From Halanaerobiales bacterium (GTDB lineage: Bacteria > Bacillota > Halanaerobiia > Halanaerobiales > M55B127): 43,487 bases of DNA. Both the position numbers and the translations under genes were made by a program. Below the pieces are notes generated by a model. It did not search any database. It saw only the letters and a list, made by a program, of their open reading frames with translations, and was not told the origin of the DNA. This document shows, piece after piece, positions 33,780 through 43,487 of this stretch; the stretch's first letter is position 1, and each line of letters starts with the position of its first letter. The stretch lies in NCBI GenBank assembly GCA_021736945.1, contig JAIPEX010000005.1, positions 1-43,487 on the forward strand. Direction: 5' to 3'.

Positions 33780-35811
33780 TGAACTAGATTTAAAATTACT
33801 CGATAACTTTAATGGATTAGTGGTAAAAAAAGATCTCACCCATAAATTGAAAGACGGGGTAAATGTTCCTACTTTTGTTTTAGAGTATTTACTGGCAAAT
33901 TATTGTTCAACAACTGATCAAGAAAAATTAGATAAGGGGTTATCAAATGTAAAAGAAATTTTGAGGAAACATTATGTAGAACCAGATAAAGCCGAACAAG
34001 TTCAATCTAATATGAAATCTAAAAGAACTCAAAAAGTAATTGATAGGATTAGTGTGTCATTAAACCCAGCTCAAGATAAGTATTGGGCGAAACTATTTAA
34101 TAGTAATATAAAAAATGCTAATATACCTGAACATTTTGTAGAAGAACACGATAAATTACTTTCTGGTGGAATTTGGGCTATAATTGATATGGAATATGAC
34201 CCCGAGATAAAACATGGTTCTACAATTTATCCTTTTGTCATTGAAGATATTCAACCTATACAGCTCTCTAGTTTTTCCGATGATAAAATTGAGAACGTTA
34301 TTGATCAGTTTGGTAAAGAAGAATGGATAAATTTATTGTTAAGAAGTATGGGACTTGAACCTACAGCTAATGACATGAGTAAAAGAATTAAATATTTATT
34401 ATTATCAAGACTAATTCCTTTAGTAGAAAGTAATTTCAATATGATTGAACTTGGTCCACGTAGTACAGGTAAAAGTTATGTTTATAGAGAGCTTTCTCCA
34501 TATGCCCAACTAGTTTCAGGTGGGGCTACAACGGTTCCGCAATTATTTGTGAATAATGCTACTGGAAAAATCGGTATGGTTGGACTTTGGGATACTATTG
34601 CCTTTGATGAAGTAGCAGGAGTTAAGTTTAATGCCAAAGACGGTATCCAATTAATGAAGGATTATATGGAATCTGGATCATTTTCTCGCGGAGGAAGTGG
34701 TGAATTAACGGGTACTGCTTCTATGGTGTTTAATGGTAATATTAATCAGTCAGTAGAATCATTACTTAAAACTTCCCATCTTTTCGAACCTTTACCAGAA
34801 TCTTTGCATGATACTGCTTTCCTTGATAGGTTGCATTTTTATCTACCTGGATGGGAGATAATGAAGTATTCCAGTGAACATTTCACTACCCATTTTGGGT
34901 TTAGTGTGGATTTCTTCGCTGAATTTTTAAAAGCTAGAAGAAGATATACTTATGTATCGGAGCTCGAAGATTACTTTAGTTTGGGTTCTCATCTTCAACA
35001 AAGGGATTCTAGAGCAGTTAAAAAGACTGTTTCGGGATTTTTAAAATTATTTCATCCGTTTGGGAATTTTACTAAAGACGATGTACGTGAATATTTAGAG
35101 ATTGCCATAGAAATGAGAAGAAGGGTTAAAGAGCAACTCAAAAGATTAGGTGGTATGGAGTTTTGGAATACCAATTTCTCCTATATTGATAAGGAAACAC
35201 AGGAGGAGCATTATGTAGCTGTACCTGAAGAATCAAGTGGGAATATAATTGAATCTACTCCCGTAAAACCTGGAGTTGCTTATACGGTTTCTGATAACAA
35301 AGGGGAATTAACACTTGTCAAAATAGAAACCATAATAGCACAGGGTAATGGGAAGTTGAATATCAGCGGAACAAGTAATACCACGATAAAACAGAACATT
35401 AAAAATGCTTATCAGTTTATTAAAGCTAATGAAAACAAATATTTACCGTCTAATAAGTCCTTAAATGGTTATGAGATCACTTTACAATTAACTCCTTTAA
35501 TCGGAGCAGAGCTTGGTACGGATATTGGTTCAGCAACATTTATAACAATACTAACCGCTATATTTAAAAAATCAAGTAAGACAGGTCTTGGTGTTTTAGG
35601 AGATCTTACTATTGGAGGCGGAGTAAAACAGGTTGCTAAATTTTCAGATTCATTAGCTATGTTATCAGATAATGGAGCTAAGAATGTATTGGTTCCTGTT
35701 GCAAACAGTCAAGATATGGCCGATTTAAATAGTGATTTATTAGCAAAGACTAATGTATTATTTTATACTAATGCTCAAAAGTTATTAGAGAAGGCTATTG
35801 TAGAGGAATAG
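33760..35811 (+). CDS. brxL: BREX AAA+ Lon-like protein BrxL
   Basis: The ATG at 33760 is placed 7 bp after AAGGGG and is preferred to the GTG at 33751. The 683-residue product has Walker A GPRSTGKS (about residues 232-239), a Walker B-like segment (DTIAFDEVAGV), and a C-terminal Lon-type fold with Ser591 in DIGSATFITILTAIF and Lys623 in GGVKQVAKFS. BrxL forms a multimeric AAA+ DNA-binding assembly. The Lon part is often inactive as a protease. It closes a complete type 1 BREX core (brxA, B, C, pglX, pglZ, brxL). Confidence 0.9.
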   Translation: MTSISTDELDLKLLDNFNGLVVKKDLTHKLKDGVNVPTFVLEYLLANYCSTTDQEKLDKGLSNVKEILRKHYVEPDKAEQVQSNMKSKRTQKVIDRISVSLNPAQDKYWAKLFNSNIKNANIPEHFVEEHDKLLSGGIWAIIDMEYDPEIKHGSTIYPFVIEDIQPIQLSSFSDDKIENVIDQFGKEEWINLLLRSMGLEPTANDMSKRIKYLLLSRLIPLVESNFNMIELGPRSTGKSYVYRELSPYAQLVSGGATTVPQLFVNNATGKIGMVGLWDTIAFDEVAGVKFNAKDGIQLMKDYMESGSFSRGGSGELTGTASMVFNGNINQSVESLLKTSHLFEPLPESLHDTAFLDRLHFYLPGWEIMKYSSEHFTTHFGFSVDFFAEFLKARRRYTYVSELEDYFSLGSHLQQRDSRAVKKTVSGFLKLFHPFGNFTKDDVREYLEIAIEMRRRVKEQLKRLGGMEFWNTNFSYIDKETQEEHYVAVPEESSGNIIESTPVKPGVAYTVSDNKGELTLVKIETIIAQGNGKLNISGTSNTTIKQNIKNAYQFIKANENKYLPSNKSLNGYEITLQLTPLIGAELGTDIGSATFITILTAIFKKSSKTGLGVLGDLTIGGGVKQVAKFSDSLAMLSDNGAKNVLVPVANSQDMADLNSDLLAKTNVLFYTNAQKLLEKAIVEE

Positions 35812-36020
35812 TAATAAATAATTCAGACTATGAAAACAATCTAATCACAACAATGAATTCTGGAAACTTGTTTAAATTATAATAAAAGAACTTAAAGTAG
35901 ACAATATTAACATTTACAATAATTGAATTTAAATGGGTTTTGATGATGTGATTGATAGTTAATTGAGGTTGTTAGGGGAAGAGAGTACATAAGTAATAGA
36001 GTGAGAAGGGAGGTACATAA

Positions 36021-36782
36021 ATGTTAGAGGAAGTTAAAAGTATTCTAGATTTATGTGATACAAAAGATAGTGTGATTCCACCTACTGAGTTATATAATGA
36101 AGGTTGGCTTTTAAGACTTGTTATTAATTGGTTTTCTAATAATAATGCTTCACACGAGTTATCCTTTGTTGATGATGAAGTAAGATGGTATTCTGAATTA
36201 TTGTTACCTTCTCAATTTCTTGCTAGAAATAGAGGAGATAAATTAGCAGAAAGTTATACCCATGCAGATGGAGTAATTGGTCATTTTAAAATTGGTAATG
36301 AGGGTAAAGGAGATATTTTACTTAATGAAGACGCTAAACAATTTATAGTTGTAGAAGCGAAAATGAGCAGTAAATTATCCAAAGGTGTAACAAATGCTAG
36401 TTACTTTGATCAAGCTAGTAGAAATGTAGCTTGTATAGCAGAAGTTTTAAATAGATCTGATATGAATATAGATGAAATAGATGAATTAGGTTTTTATGTA
36501 ATTGCTCCAAAAAAACAATTAAATAAAAAGACGAATCTTAAGAAATATACAGATGAGGATAATGTCAGAAATAAGGTTGAAAAGAGAGTTGAAGAGTATA
36601 AGGGTGAATCAGGCATTAAAAAGTATGACTGGTATAATAATTGGTTTACTCCAACTTTAAAAAAGGCAAAGATTGAATGTTTAAGTTGGGAGGAGGTAAT
36701 AAGTGTTATCAAAAAGAATGATAACAATTATGGAGAAGAGTTAAATACTTTTTATGATAAGTGTTTAAAATTTAATGGCTAA
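36021..36782 (+). CDS. PD-(D/E)XK nuclease-like protein downstream of BREX
   Basis: AAGGGAGG precedes the ATG, and the product has 253 residues. The core residues are visible: Glu27 (PPTELYNEGWLLRLV), then KGDILLNEDAKQFIVVEAK, giving Asp98, Glu112 and Lys114. Lys-rich segments at about residues 165-205 may contact DNA. It is 209 bp after brxL with its own ribosome binding site and reads the same way. A helper nuclease for the island is plausible. The motif is typical, but the family and specificity are not known. Confidence 0.6.
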   Translation: MLEEVKSILDLCDTKDSVIPPTELYNEGWLLRLVINWFSNNNASHELSFVDDEVRWYSELLLPSQFLARNRGDKLAESYTHADGVIGHFKIGNEGKGDILLNEDAKQFIVVEAKMSSKLSKGVTNASYFDQASRNVACIAEVLNRSDMNIDEIDELGFYVIAPKKQLNKKTNLKKYTDEDNVRNKVEKRVEEYKGESGIKKYDWYNNWFTPTLKKAKIECLSWEEVISVIKKNDNNYGEELNTFYDKCLKFNG

Positions 36783-36918
36783 ATTTGATATGATAGTTAT
36801 TAAAGGTAATAAGTAAACATATCTTATTTCTGAAAACAGGTTAAAATAGATAGATTTCGAGAAATGAATAAACCAATATTAAATATCTATACTTATCATA
36901 ATAATATTTATATATACC

Positions 36919-36983
36919 TTGTAGGTGATTGAGTAATTCTTCCATATGACTTATTGCTTAAAAGTCCTCTTATCACAATAAAG
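36919..36983. repeat. 65-bp dispersed repeat, copy after the defence island
   Basis: An ungapped 48/65 match with 20927-20991. It lies 137 bp after the nuclease gene. Confidence 0.65.
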
Positions 36984-37147
36984 AGAAACGCACTTAAGAT
37001 AACTGAATATCTTCGATTAAAAATAAAGTGTTCAAAATAGATTTGTTTAAGTAGATTTTATGTAAACGATAATACATTATTGAAGATCTTTATTAGGAAG
37101 TTTATGTTCTAAAACAAATTTATCTAAGATTAATTTCAAATCTACTC

Positions 37148-37176
37148 TTTACTTATGGTAGTTTATATATTATAAT
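37148..37176 (+). promoter_or_regulatory. Probable promoter of the tRNA-Ser / SRP RNA unit
   Basis: TTTACT (37148-37153), a 17-bp spacer and TATAAT (37171-37176). It reads towards the tRNA gene 210 bp downstream, with no gene between. Confidence 0.5.
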
Positions 37177-37385
37177 AAAAAAGGCTTGGAGGTCATACAG
37201 AGTATAAAAAAAAGATCATGTGTGCCAATTGGGAACAATCATGTGTGGTACATTCAGAAAAACATTATGTAAGTATGCTTAAACCCAAGTTTTAATAGTA
37301 AGTATATCTCCTGCCATAACAGTAATAGATAAATTTCTTTATGGTAAAAACAGACAAAATTTAATATTAATTATATGAAAAGCAT

Positions 37386-37482
<97 letters not shown>

Positions 37483-37507
37483 AATATAAAATTATGACAT
37501 AACATTT

Positions 37508-37776
37508 GGCCGTACTAAATGGGGGGGTAGCGGTACCCTGTAACCTGCAAGCCGCTATAGCAGGATTGAAGCTGAGCTGAGGGTTTTCTTTTTCAGGGTC
37601 AGGCCCTAGAAAGTGGCGATGATGATCGGGTCTTGCGCAATGGAGCTTTACAAATTCCGTCAGGTCCGGGAGGAAGCAGCGGTAAGTAAATGCCTCCATG
37701 TGCCGCAAGGTCGCCTGGTTTGAGCTAACTGCTGGGGTAACGCCTGGGAAAGAAAATTCGAGGCCAGTGTACGGTC
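37508..37776 (+). ncRNA. ffs: Signal recognition particle RNA, large type
   Basis: The domain IV core GTCAGGTCCGGGAGGAAGC with the GGAAGCAGCGGTAA helix (about 37660-37685) is the Ffh-binding site. The ends GGCCGTAC (37508) and GTACGGTC (37769-37776) pair and are followed by a T-run. The length of about 269 nt is that of the Bacillus/Clostridia SRP RNA with an Alu domain. It lies 28 bp after the tRNA and just before dnaX, as in many Firmicutes. Confidence 0.93.
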
Positions 37777-37818
37777 AATTTTTTATAATATAATATAAAT
37801 AAATGGAGAGAAAAGATT

Positions 37819-39546
37819 ATGCCTTCCATTTCCCTTTATCGGAAATATAGACCACAAAAATTTAATGAAATAATAGGACAACCTGCAGTGACTAGGACTC
37901 TATTGAATGCAATTGAGAATGATAGGATTTCTCATGCCTATCTATTTGCGGGTCCACGTGGAACAGGTAAAACATCTACTGCTAAAGTTTTAGCAATGGC
38001 TGTTAACTGTCAGGATGAAGACAGTATTGAACCTTGTGGTGAATGTGCTTCTTGTAAAAGAATTAAATCCGGTAATTCAATTGATGTAATTGAGATAGAT
38101 GCAGCTTCTAATCGCGGTATAGATGAAATTAGGGAATTAAGGGAAAAGGTTAAGTTTTACCCTGGTGAAGGTAAATATAAAGTATATATAATAGATGAAG
38201 TTCATATGTTAACTACTGGTGCTTTTAATGCACTTTTAAAAACTCTAGAGGAACCTCCCGATAATGTTATTTTTGTTTTGGCAACCACAGAGCCCCATAA
38301 AGTAATACCTACTATAATGTCTAGATGTCAGAGATTTGATTTTTCATTGATTTCTGAAAAGGAAATTGAAAAGCATCTAGAGAATATATGTAATAAAGAA
38401 GGGTTAGAATATGAAGTTGCTGCTTTAAATTTAATAGCGAGAAGTTCCCAAGGTGGATTACGTGATGCATTAAGTATTTTAGACCAGGCAGTTTCATATA
38501 CTGGTGAAAACATTAAAACAGAAGTTATTGAAGAGATGCTTGGCAAAACATCAGGTCAAGAACTAAAGGAATTAATGTTAAATATTAAAAATAAAAATAC
38601 AAAAAAAGCAATTAATTTAATAAATGAAGTTTTAAATGAAGGTAAAGATGTTGACAGATTGATTGAAGACCTTAAAGAATATTGCAATCAACTTCTTTTA
38701 ATAAAGGAATGTGGAATTAAAACTAATCTTGTTAAATTACCGAAAGAACGCTTAACAGAAATGGAAAATTTAGCAAAAGATTTTTCATTAAATAAATTAA
38801 CTAAGATAGTTGATATTTTAAATGAAATTAAAAATGAAATTGATTTAGGAGGCAACAGCCGAATAAATCTTGAAGTTGGTATTTTTAAACTAGCAGATAA
38901 GATGAAGGAAGCAGATTTATCTAAAGAAGTTGAAGTACTTAAAGAAAAGATCAATATGTTAGAACAAAAGATAGCTAACAAACAATTTGTTTCTCAATCT
39001 GCACCTGAAACTGGGGTTGAAGAACCTCAAAAACAAGAAGCTGTTTCTGATGATGAAAATAAAGATTACATTAAAAAAACAGTTGAGACCGAAGAAAAAG
39101 ATAGTGAAATTAAAACAACGCAAACAAGCAGCGGTCTTACCTTAAAAGAAGTTAAAAACAACTGGGATAATATTTTAGGGAATGTCAAAAGCGCTGATAT
39201 AAGTATGCATGCGATTTTAGTGGAAGGGAAGCCTGTAAAAGTTGTAAATGATAAAATATTTATTGGGTTTCCATCTGATAAAAACTTTCATCGTAAAAGA
39301 GCAGCAGAAAAAGATGAATATATAGCTAAATTTTTCTCCAGACAATTTTCAAAAAATTGTCGGGTTAAAATTGTGGCTGAAGGTGAAGTTGAGAACTCAG
39401 ATTTAAATGATGAAGATAAAAAGAATAGTACAAATTCAAAAAAAAGTAAAAATAAAAACTCGGGGGAGATTAGTGCTGAAGATGTAGCTGAGATGTTTGA
39501 TGGAGAGATCATTGAAACTAACCCCGATATTATTTCAAATAAATAA
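37819..39546 (+). CDS. dnaX: DNA polymerase III subunits gamma and tau
   Basis: GGAGAG precedes the ATG, and the product has 575 residues. The AAA+ clamp-loader module has Walker A GPRGTGKT at residues 45-52, zinc cysteines (CGECASCKR) and the DEVH Walker B (IIDEVHML). It ends in the tau-type C-terminal region after a Lys/Glu linker. DnaX loads the beta clamp and couples the polymerases at the replication fork. It is followed within 26 bp by ybaB and then recR. It is core genome, with no sign of transfer. Confidence 0.97.
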   Translation: MPSISLYRKYRPQKFNEIIGQPAVTRTLLNAIENDRISHAYLFAGPRGTGKTSTAKVLAMAVNCQDEDSIEPCGECASCKRIKSGNSIDVIEIDAASNRGIDEIRELREKVKFYPGEGKYKVYIIDEVHMLTTGAFNALLKTLEEPPDNVIFVLATTEPHKVIPTIMSRCQRFDFSLISEKEIEKHLENICNKEGLEYEVAALNLIARSSQGGLRDALSILDQAVSYTGENIKTEVIEEMLGKTSGQELKELMLNIKNKNTKKAINLINEVLNEGKDVDRLIEDLKEYCNQLLLIKECGIKTNLVKLPKERLTEMENLAKDFSLNKLTKIVDILNEIKNEIDLGGNSRINLEVGIFKLADKMKEADLSKEVEVLKEKINMLEQKIANKQFVSQSAPETGVEEPQKQEAVSDDENKDYIKKTVETEEKDSEIKTTQTSSGLTLKEVKNNWDNILGNVKSADISMHAILVEGKPVKVVNDKIFIGFPSDKNFHRKRAAEKDEYIAKFFSRQFSKNCRVKIVAEGEVENSDLNDEDKKNSTNSKKSKNKNSGEISAEDVAEMFDGEIIETNPDIISNK

Positions 39547-39572
39547 AAAAATACCTTAAGGAGGTTATTTAA

Positions 39573-39881
39573 ATGGACATGAACAAACTTATGAAAAAGG
39601 CTCAAAAAATGCAGGCGAAGATGTCAGAAATGCAGGAAGAACTTGAAAATAAAACTTATGAGGCAACTGCTGGAGGCGGAGCTGTTAAAGCTTTAGTCAA
39701 TGGTAAAAAAGAGGTTCTTGATCTTCAAATTGATGAAGATGTCGTCGATCCTGAAGATGTTGAAATGTTAGAAGATTTAATTTTAGCTGCTGTAAATGAA
39801 GCTATGAGAGAAGCAACAGAAGAAATTAACGATAAAATGGGACAAATGACCGGTGGAATGAATATGCCGGGAATGTTTTAA
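39573..39881 (+). CDS. ybaB: Nucleoid-associated protein YbaB/EbfC
   Basis: AAGGAGG precedes the ATG, and the product has 102 residues. The DNA-binding dimer signature is present: KAQKMQAKMSEMQEELE, AGGGAVKALVNGKKEVLDLQID, and the C-terminal MNMPGMF tail. It binds DNA and bends it, acting in nucleoid organisation. Its stop is directly adjacent to the recR start (TAA then ATG), so the two are translationally coupled. Confidence 0.95.
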   Translation: MDMNKLMKKAQKMQAKMSEMQEELENKTYEATAGGGAVKALVNGKKEVLDLQIDEDVVDPEDVEMLEDLILAAVNEAMREATEEINDKMGQMTGGMNMPGMF

Positions 39882-40484
39882 ATGAAACATTATCCGGGGC
39901 CTGTGGGAAGGTTAATTGGTGAGTTAAGCAAATTACCCGGAATAGGTCAAAAAACTGCCCGACGTTTATCATTTTATTTGTTAGGGCGTCCTAAAGCAGA
40001 AGTCAAAGATCTTGCAGATGCTATTATTGATGCAAGGGAAAAGACAAAATATTGTTCAGTTTGTAATAATTTAACTGAAAAAGACCCCTGTGAATATTGT
40101 ACTTCTGAGGAACGTGACCAAGGAACAATTTGTGTAGTCGAAAGTCCCAAAGATGTTATTGCAATGGAAAGCACAGGAGAATATAATGGATTATACCATG
40201 TTTTGCATGGGGCAATATCTCCAATGGATGGTATCGGTCCTGATGAGATAAAAATAAAGAATCTTCTGCCAAGAATAAAAGAAGGTATAGATGAAGTTAT
40301 AGTAGCTACTGATCCCAATGCTGAAGGGGATGCTACTGCAATGTATCTAGCCAAACTATTAAAACCTCTTGATGTAGAGGTTACCAGAATAGCTCATGGA
40401 TTACCAGTCGGGGGAGATCTCGAATTTGCCGATGAAATTACCCTGTCCAAAGCATTGGAGGGTAGACGTGAAATTAAATATTAA
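39882..40484 (+). CDS. recR: Recombination mediator RecR
   Basis: The ATG follows the ybaB stop immediately, and the product has 200 residues as usual. It has a helix-hairpin-helix ([17 protein letters not shown]), a four-cysteine zinc finger (YCSVCNN, CEYC) and a Toprim domain ([16 protein letters not shown], then [17 protein letters not shown]). RecR works with RecF/RecO to load RecA on gapped DNA. Confidence 0.97.
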   Translation: MKHYPGPVGRLIGELSKLPGIGQKTARRLSFYLLGRPKAEVKDLADAIIDAREKTKYCSVCNNLTEKDPCEYCTSEERDQGTICVVESPKDVIAMESTGEYNGLYHVLHGAISPMDGIGPDEIKIKNLLPRIKEGIDEVIVATDPNAEGDATAMYLAKLLKPLDVEVTRIAHGLPVGGDLEFADEITLSKALEGRREIKY

Positions 40485-40490
40485 CTTTCA

Positions 40491-40528
40491 ATAAACCTGA
40501 GGATGCTATATCCTGGGGTTTATTTTTA
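40491..40528 (+). terminator. Intrinsic terminator after recR
   Basis: AAACC-GAGGA pairs with TCCTGGGGTTT (near perfect, one bulge), followed by ATTTTT. It ends the dnaX-ybaB-recR transcript. Confidence 0.75.
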
Positions 40529-40593
40529 TATTAAATAATGTTTTTTAGTAGATATAAGTCAGGGAGTTTTAAAATAATCAGATAGAGAGGTGA

Positions 40594-42063
<1,470 letters not shown>

Positions 42064-42154
42064 AAATAGCTGATTTGTTAAGGATTTAACAGCAATCTTT
42101 TATCCTAGGTATTAGAATGTAAGTTGAGTGCATATTTAAGAGGAGAGGATATTT

Positions 42155-43087
42155 ATGTCTGATAACATTCAAAAAGAAAAATTAATAATAATAGGTGGGG
42201 GTCCAGCCGGCCTTACGTCGGCAATATATAGTGCTAGAGCTGGCTTGGAGCCTTTAGTAATTAATGGACCAGAGCCTGGTGGACAGATTACTTTGACCCC
42301 TGATTTAGAAAATTATCCTGGTTTTCCAGATGGAATCGGTGGATTTGAAATAATGGAAAAAATAACTGAACAAGCTCAAAAATTTGGAACAAGAATGTCA
42401 TTCGAAATAGTGGAGCGGGTTCAGTTTGAAGAAAAGCCCTATATTATAGAAACTGATGCACAAAAGTATCAGGCAGAATCTGTAATAATAGCGACTGGTT
42501 CTGAAGCAAAACGTTTAGGATTGTATAGAGAAGAAGAGTTAACCGGTAGTGGTATTTCATATTGTGCAACCTGTGACGGTGCGTTTTTTAAAGGTAAAGA
42601 AGTAGCAGTTGTCGGAGGCGGTAATGTAGCGATAGAAGAAGCTGATTTCTTAACTAAATTTGCTTCTAAGGTATATTTAATTCACCGACGTGATAAATTA
42701 AGAGGAGATAAGATATTAGCCGACCGGATAAAAGATAATGAAAAAGTTGAAATCCTTTGGAATTCTGAAGTTAAAGAATTAAAGGGAGATAATAATCTTT
42801 CTGGTATTGTTATTGAAAACAACAAGAAGAATGAAATTGAAACATTTGAAAATATAAAAGGGCTATTTATGGCTGTTGGCTATGATCCAAGAACTGATAT
42901 TTTCGAAGGTCAGATTGATTTAGATGAAAAAAATTATATCATCACTGATAACAAACAGCGAACTAATAAAGAAGGTATATTTGCAGCTGGTGATGTGCAA
43001 GAACCTAACTTTAATCAGGTAATTGTTGCTGCTGGAACTGGAGCTAAAGCAGCTATGCAAGTTGATAAATACCTTATTGGTTACTAA
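42155..43087 (+). CDS. trxB: Thioredoxin reductase
   Basis: GAGGAGAGG precedes the ATG, and the product has 310 residues. It has FAD-binding GGGPAGL near the start, the redox pair CATC (Cys137, Cys140), NADPH-binding GGGNVAIEEA, and the closing FAD motif GIFAAGDV. It reduces thioredoxin in the cytoplasm. All hallmark residues are present. Confidence 0.93.
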   Translation: MSDNIQKEKLIIIGGGPAGLTSAIYSARAGLEPLVINGPEPGGQITLTPDLENYPGFPDGIGGFEIMEKITEQAQKFGTRMSFEIVERVQFEEKPYIIETDAQKYQAESVIIATGSEAKRLGLYREEELTGSGISYCATCDGAFFKGKEVAVVGGGNVAIEEADFLTKFASKVYLIHRRDKLRGDKILADRIKDNEKVEILWNSEVKELKGDNNLSGIVIENNKKNEIETFENIKGLFMAVGYDPRTDIFEGQIDLDEKNYIITDNKQRTNKEGIFAAGDVQEPNFNQVIVAAGTGAKAAMQVDKYLIGY

Positions 43088-43112
43088 ACAAATTATTAAA
43101 ATTTTATATAAA

Positions 43113-43147
43113 TTAAGGGTCAGCATTTAATTGCTGGCCTTTTCTTA
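43113..43147 (+). terminator. Intrinsic terminator after trxB
   Basis: GGTCAGCA pairs with TGCTGGCC around a six-base loop, followed by a T-rich tail. Confidence 0.85.
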
Positions 43148-43251
43148 TGTTAATATAGGTTATAACTTAATTGAAATACCCTTATTAATATGATATTATT
43201 ATTTCAGAAATGTAAGATGATGGTTAAATGTTTAGAGAGGAGACATGCTGG

Positions 43252-43487
43252 ATGGCAGGTTTTTTTATTACTTTTGAAGGTATCGAGGGTTCAGGTAAAT
43301 CTACCCAAATTAAATTATTAACAGAAAAATTGAAAACATTAGATTATGAAGTCATTTTTACAAAGGAACCAGGAGGTACTCAAATAGGAGAAAAGATCAG
43401 AAAAATCCTGTTGGATCCTATTCATCATCAAATGGATCATAGAGCAGAGATACTACTCTATGCTGCTGATAGAGCACAACATGTGGT
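43252..43487 (+). CDS. tmk: Thymidylate kinase, 5' part (cut by the window end)
   Basis: GAGGAGA precedes the ATG at 43252. The 78 or so codons present give [18 protein letters not shown] (P-loop), then [20 protein letters not shown] (DR-type substrate loop region) and [14 protein letters not shown]. The protein converts dTMP to dTDP. The rest lies beyond the window. Confidence 0.93.
   Translation, partial: MAGFFITFEGIEGSGKSTQIKLLTEKLKTLDYEVIFTKEPGGTQIGEKIRKILLDPIHHQMDHRAEILLYAADRAQHV

Larger units (their letters stand above)
36783..37385. other. Junction between the accessory island and the core region
   Basis: No gene in 603 bp. It contains the 65-bp repeat (36919-36983) and the promoter at 37148. 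Near 37215-37245 the 10-mer ATCATGTGTG occurs twice, and AGATCATGTGT also occurs in the anticodon arm of the tRNA-Ser. No clear att site was found. Confidence 0.45.

Noticed and set aside
37215-37245. Partial tRNA-Ser copy as an attachment site
   Set aside because: Only about 11 bases match the anticodon arm. The 3' half of the tRNA (T-arm, acceptor) is not repeated anywhere in the window.
37219-37296. 25-codon frame upstream of tRNA-Ser
   Set aside because: The only GGAGG is about 27 bp from its ATG, and no homology or composition supports it.

Overview
The window is low-G+C chromosomal DNA from a Firmicute. The right end (about 37.4-43.5 kb) has the order tRNA-Ser, large SRP RNA, dnaX, ybaB, recR, guaB, trxB and the start of tmk. 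SRP RNA-dnaX-ybaB-recR is the Bacillus/Clostridia arrangement. The AT-rich, acidic, Lys/Glu-rich proteins and a guess from overall protein flavour suggest an anaerobic, possibly halophilic lineage such as Halanaerobiales, but the sequence does not prove this. Everything left of about 37.3 kb looks accessory.

Layout. 0-2.3 kb: an unusual lipoprotein joining a carboxypeptidase-regulatory-like domain to part of an oligopeptide-binding protein, a long inverted repeat, and two tandem decayed copies of a small gene. 2.4-6.3 kb: a putative DNA-binding protein, a consensus promoter with small ORFs, a GLUG-repeat protein without a signal peptide, and an unknown protein. 6.4-17.7 kb: a mobile-element remnant. 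It has an AbrB-like protein, a sigma-70-like factor, then about 1 kb without ORFs (candidate structured RNA). Next comes a recombination and antirestriction cassette (Gam-like, RecT/Bet, RadC-like, zinc ribbon, ArdC-like), a ferritin-like DUF2202 protein, a secreted protein, a broken second ardC and a short tyrosine recombinase cut by a stop near its end. A 2.65-kb insert with a HEPN gene and a divergent PD-(D/E)XK gene splits the ORF-less stretch from the cassette, and a 60-bp direct repeat flanks it.

17.9-36.8 kb: a defence island. It holds a C-terminally membrane-anchored unknown protein, a two-gene Thoeris system of the TM-macro ThsA plus TIR ThsB kind, and a complete type 1 BREX locus (brxA, brxB, brxC, pglX, pglZ, brxL). 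An extra PD-(D/E)XK-like nuclease gene sits between pglX and pglZ, and another follows brxL. Imperfect repeats (38 bp and 65 bp) occur in the gaps around the systems.

The least explained signals are: (i) the ORF-less 7.64-8.59 kb region, G-rich in its first half, C-rich in its second, with nested long-range complementarity; (ii) a hairpin-rich leader at 11.22-11.46 kb followed by intrinsic terminators placed in front of cassette genes, an organisation that would need read-through or antitermination; and (iii) the repeat-flanked HEPN/nuclease module. No CRISPR array, phage structural genes or intact insertion sequence were seen.
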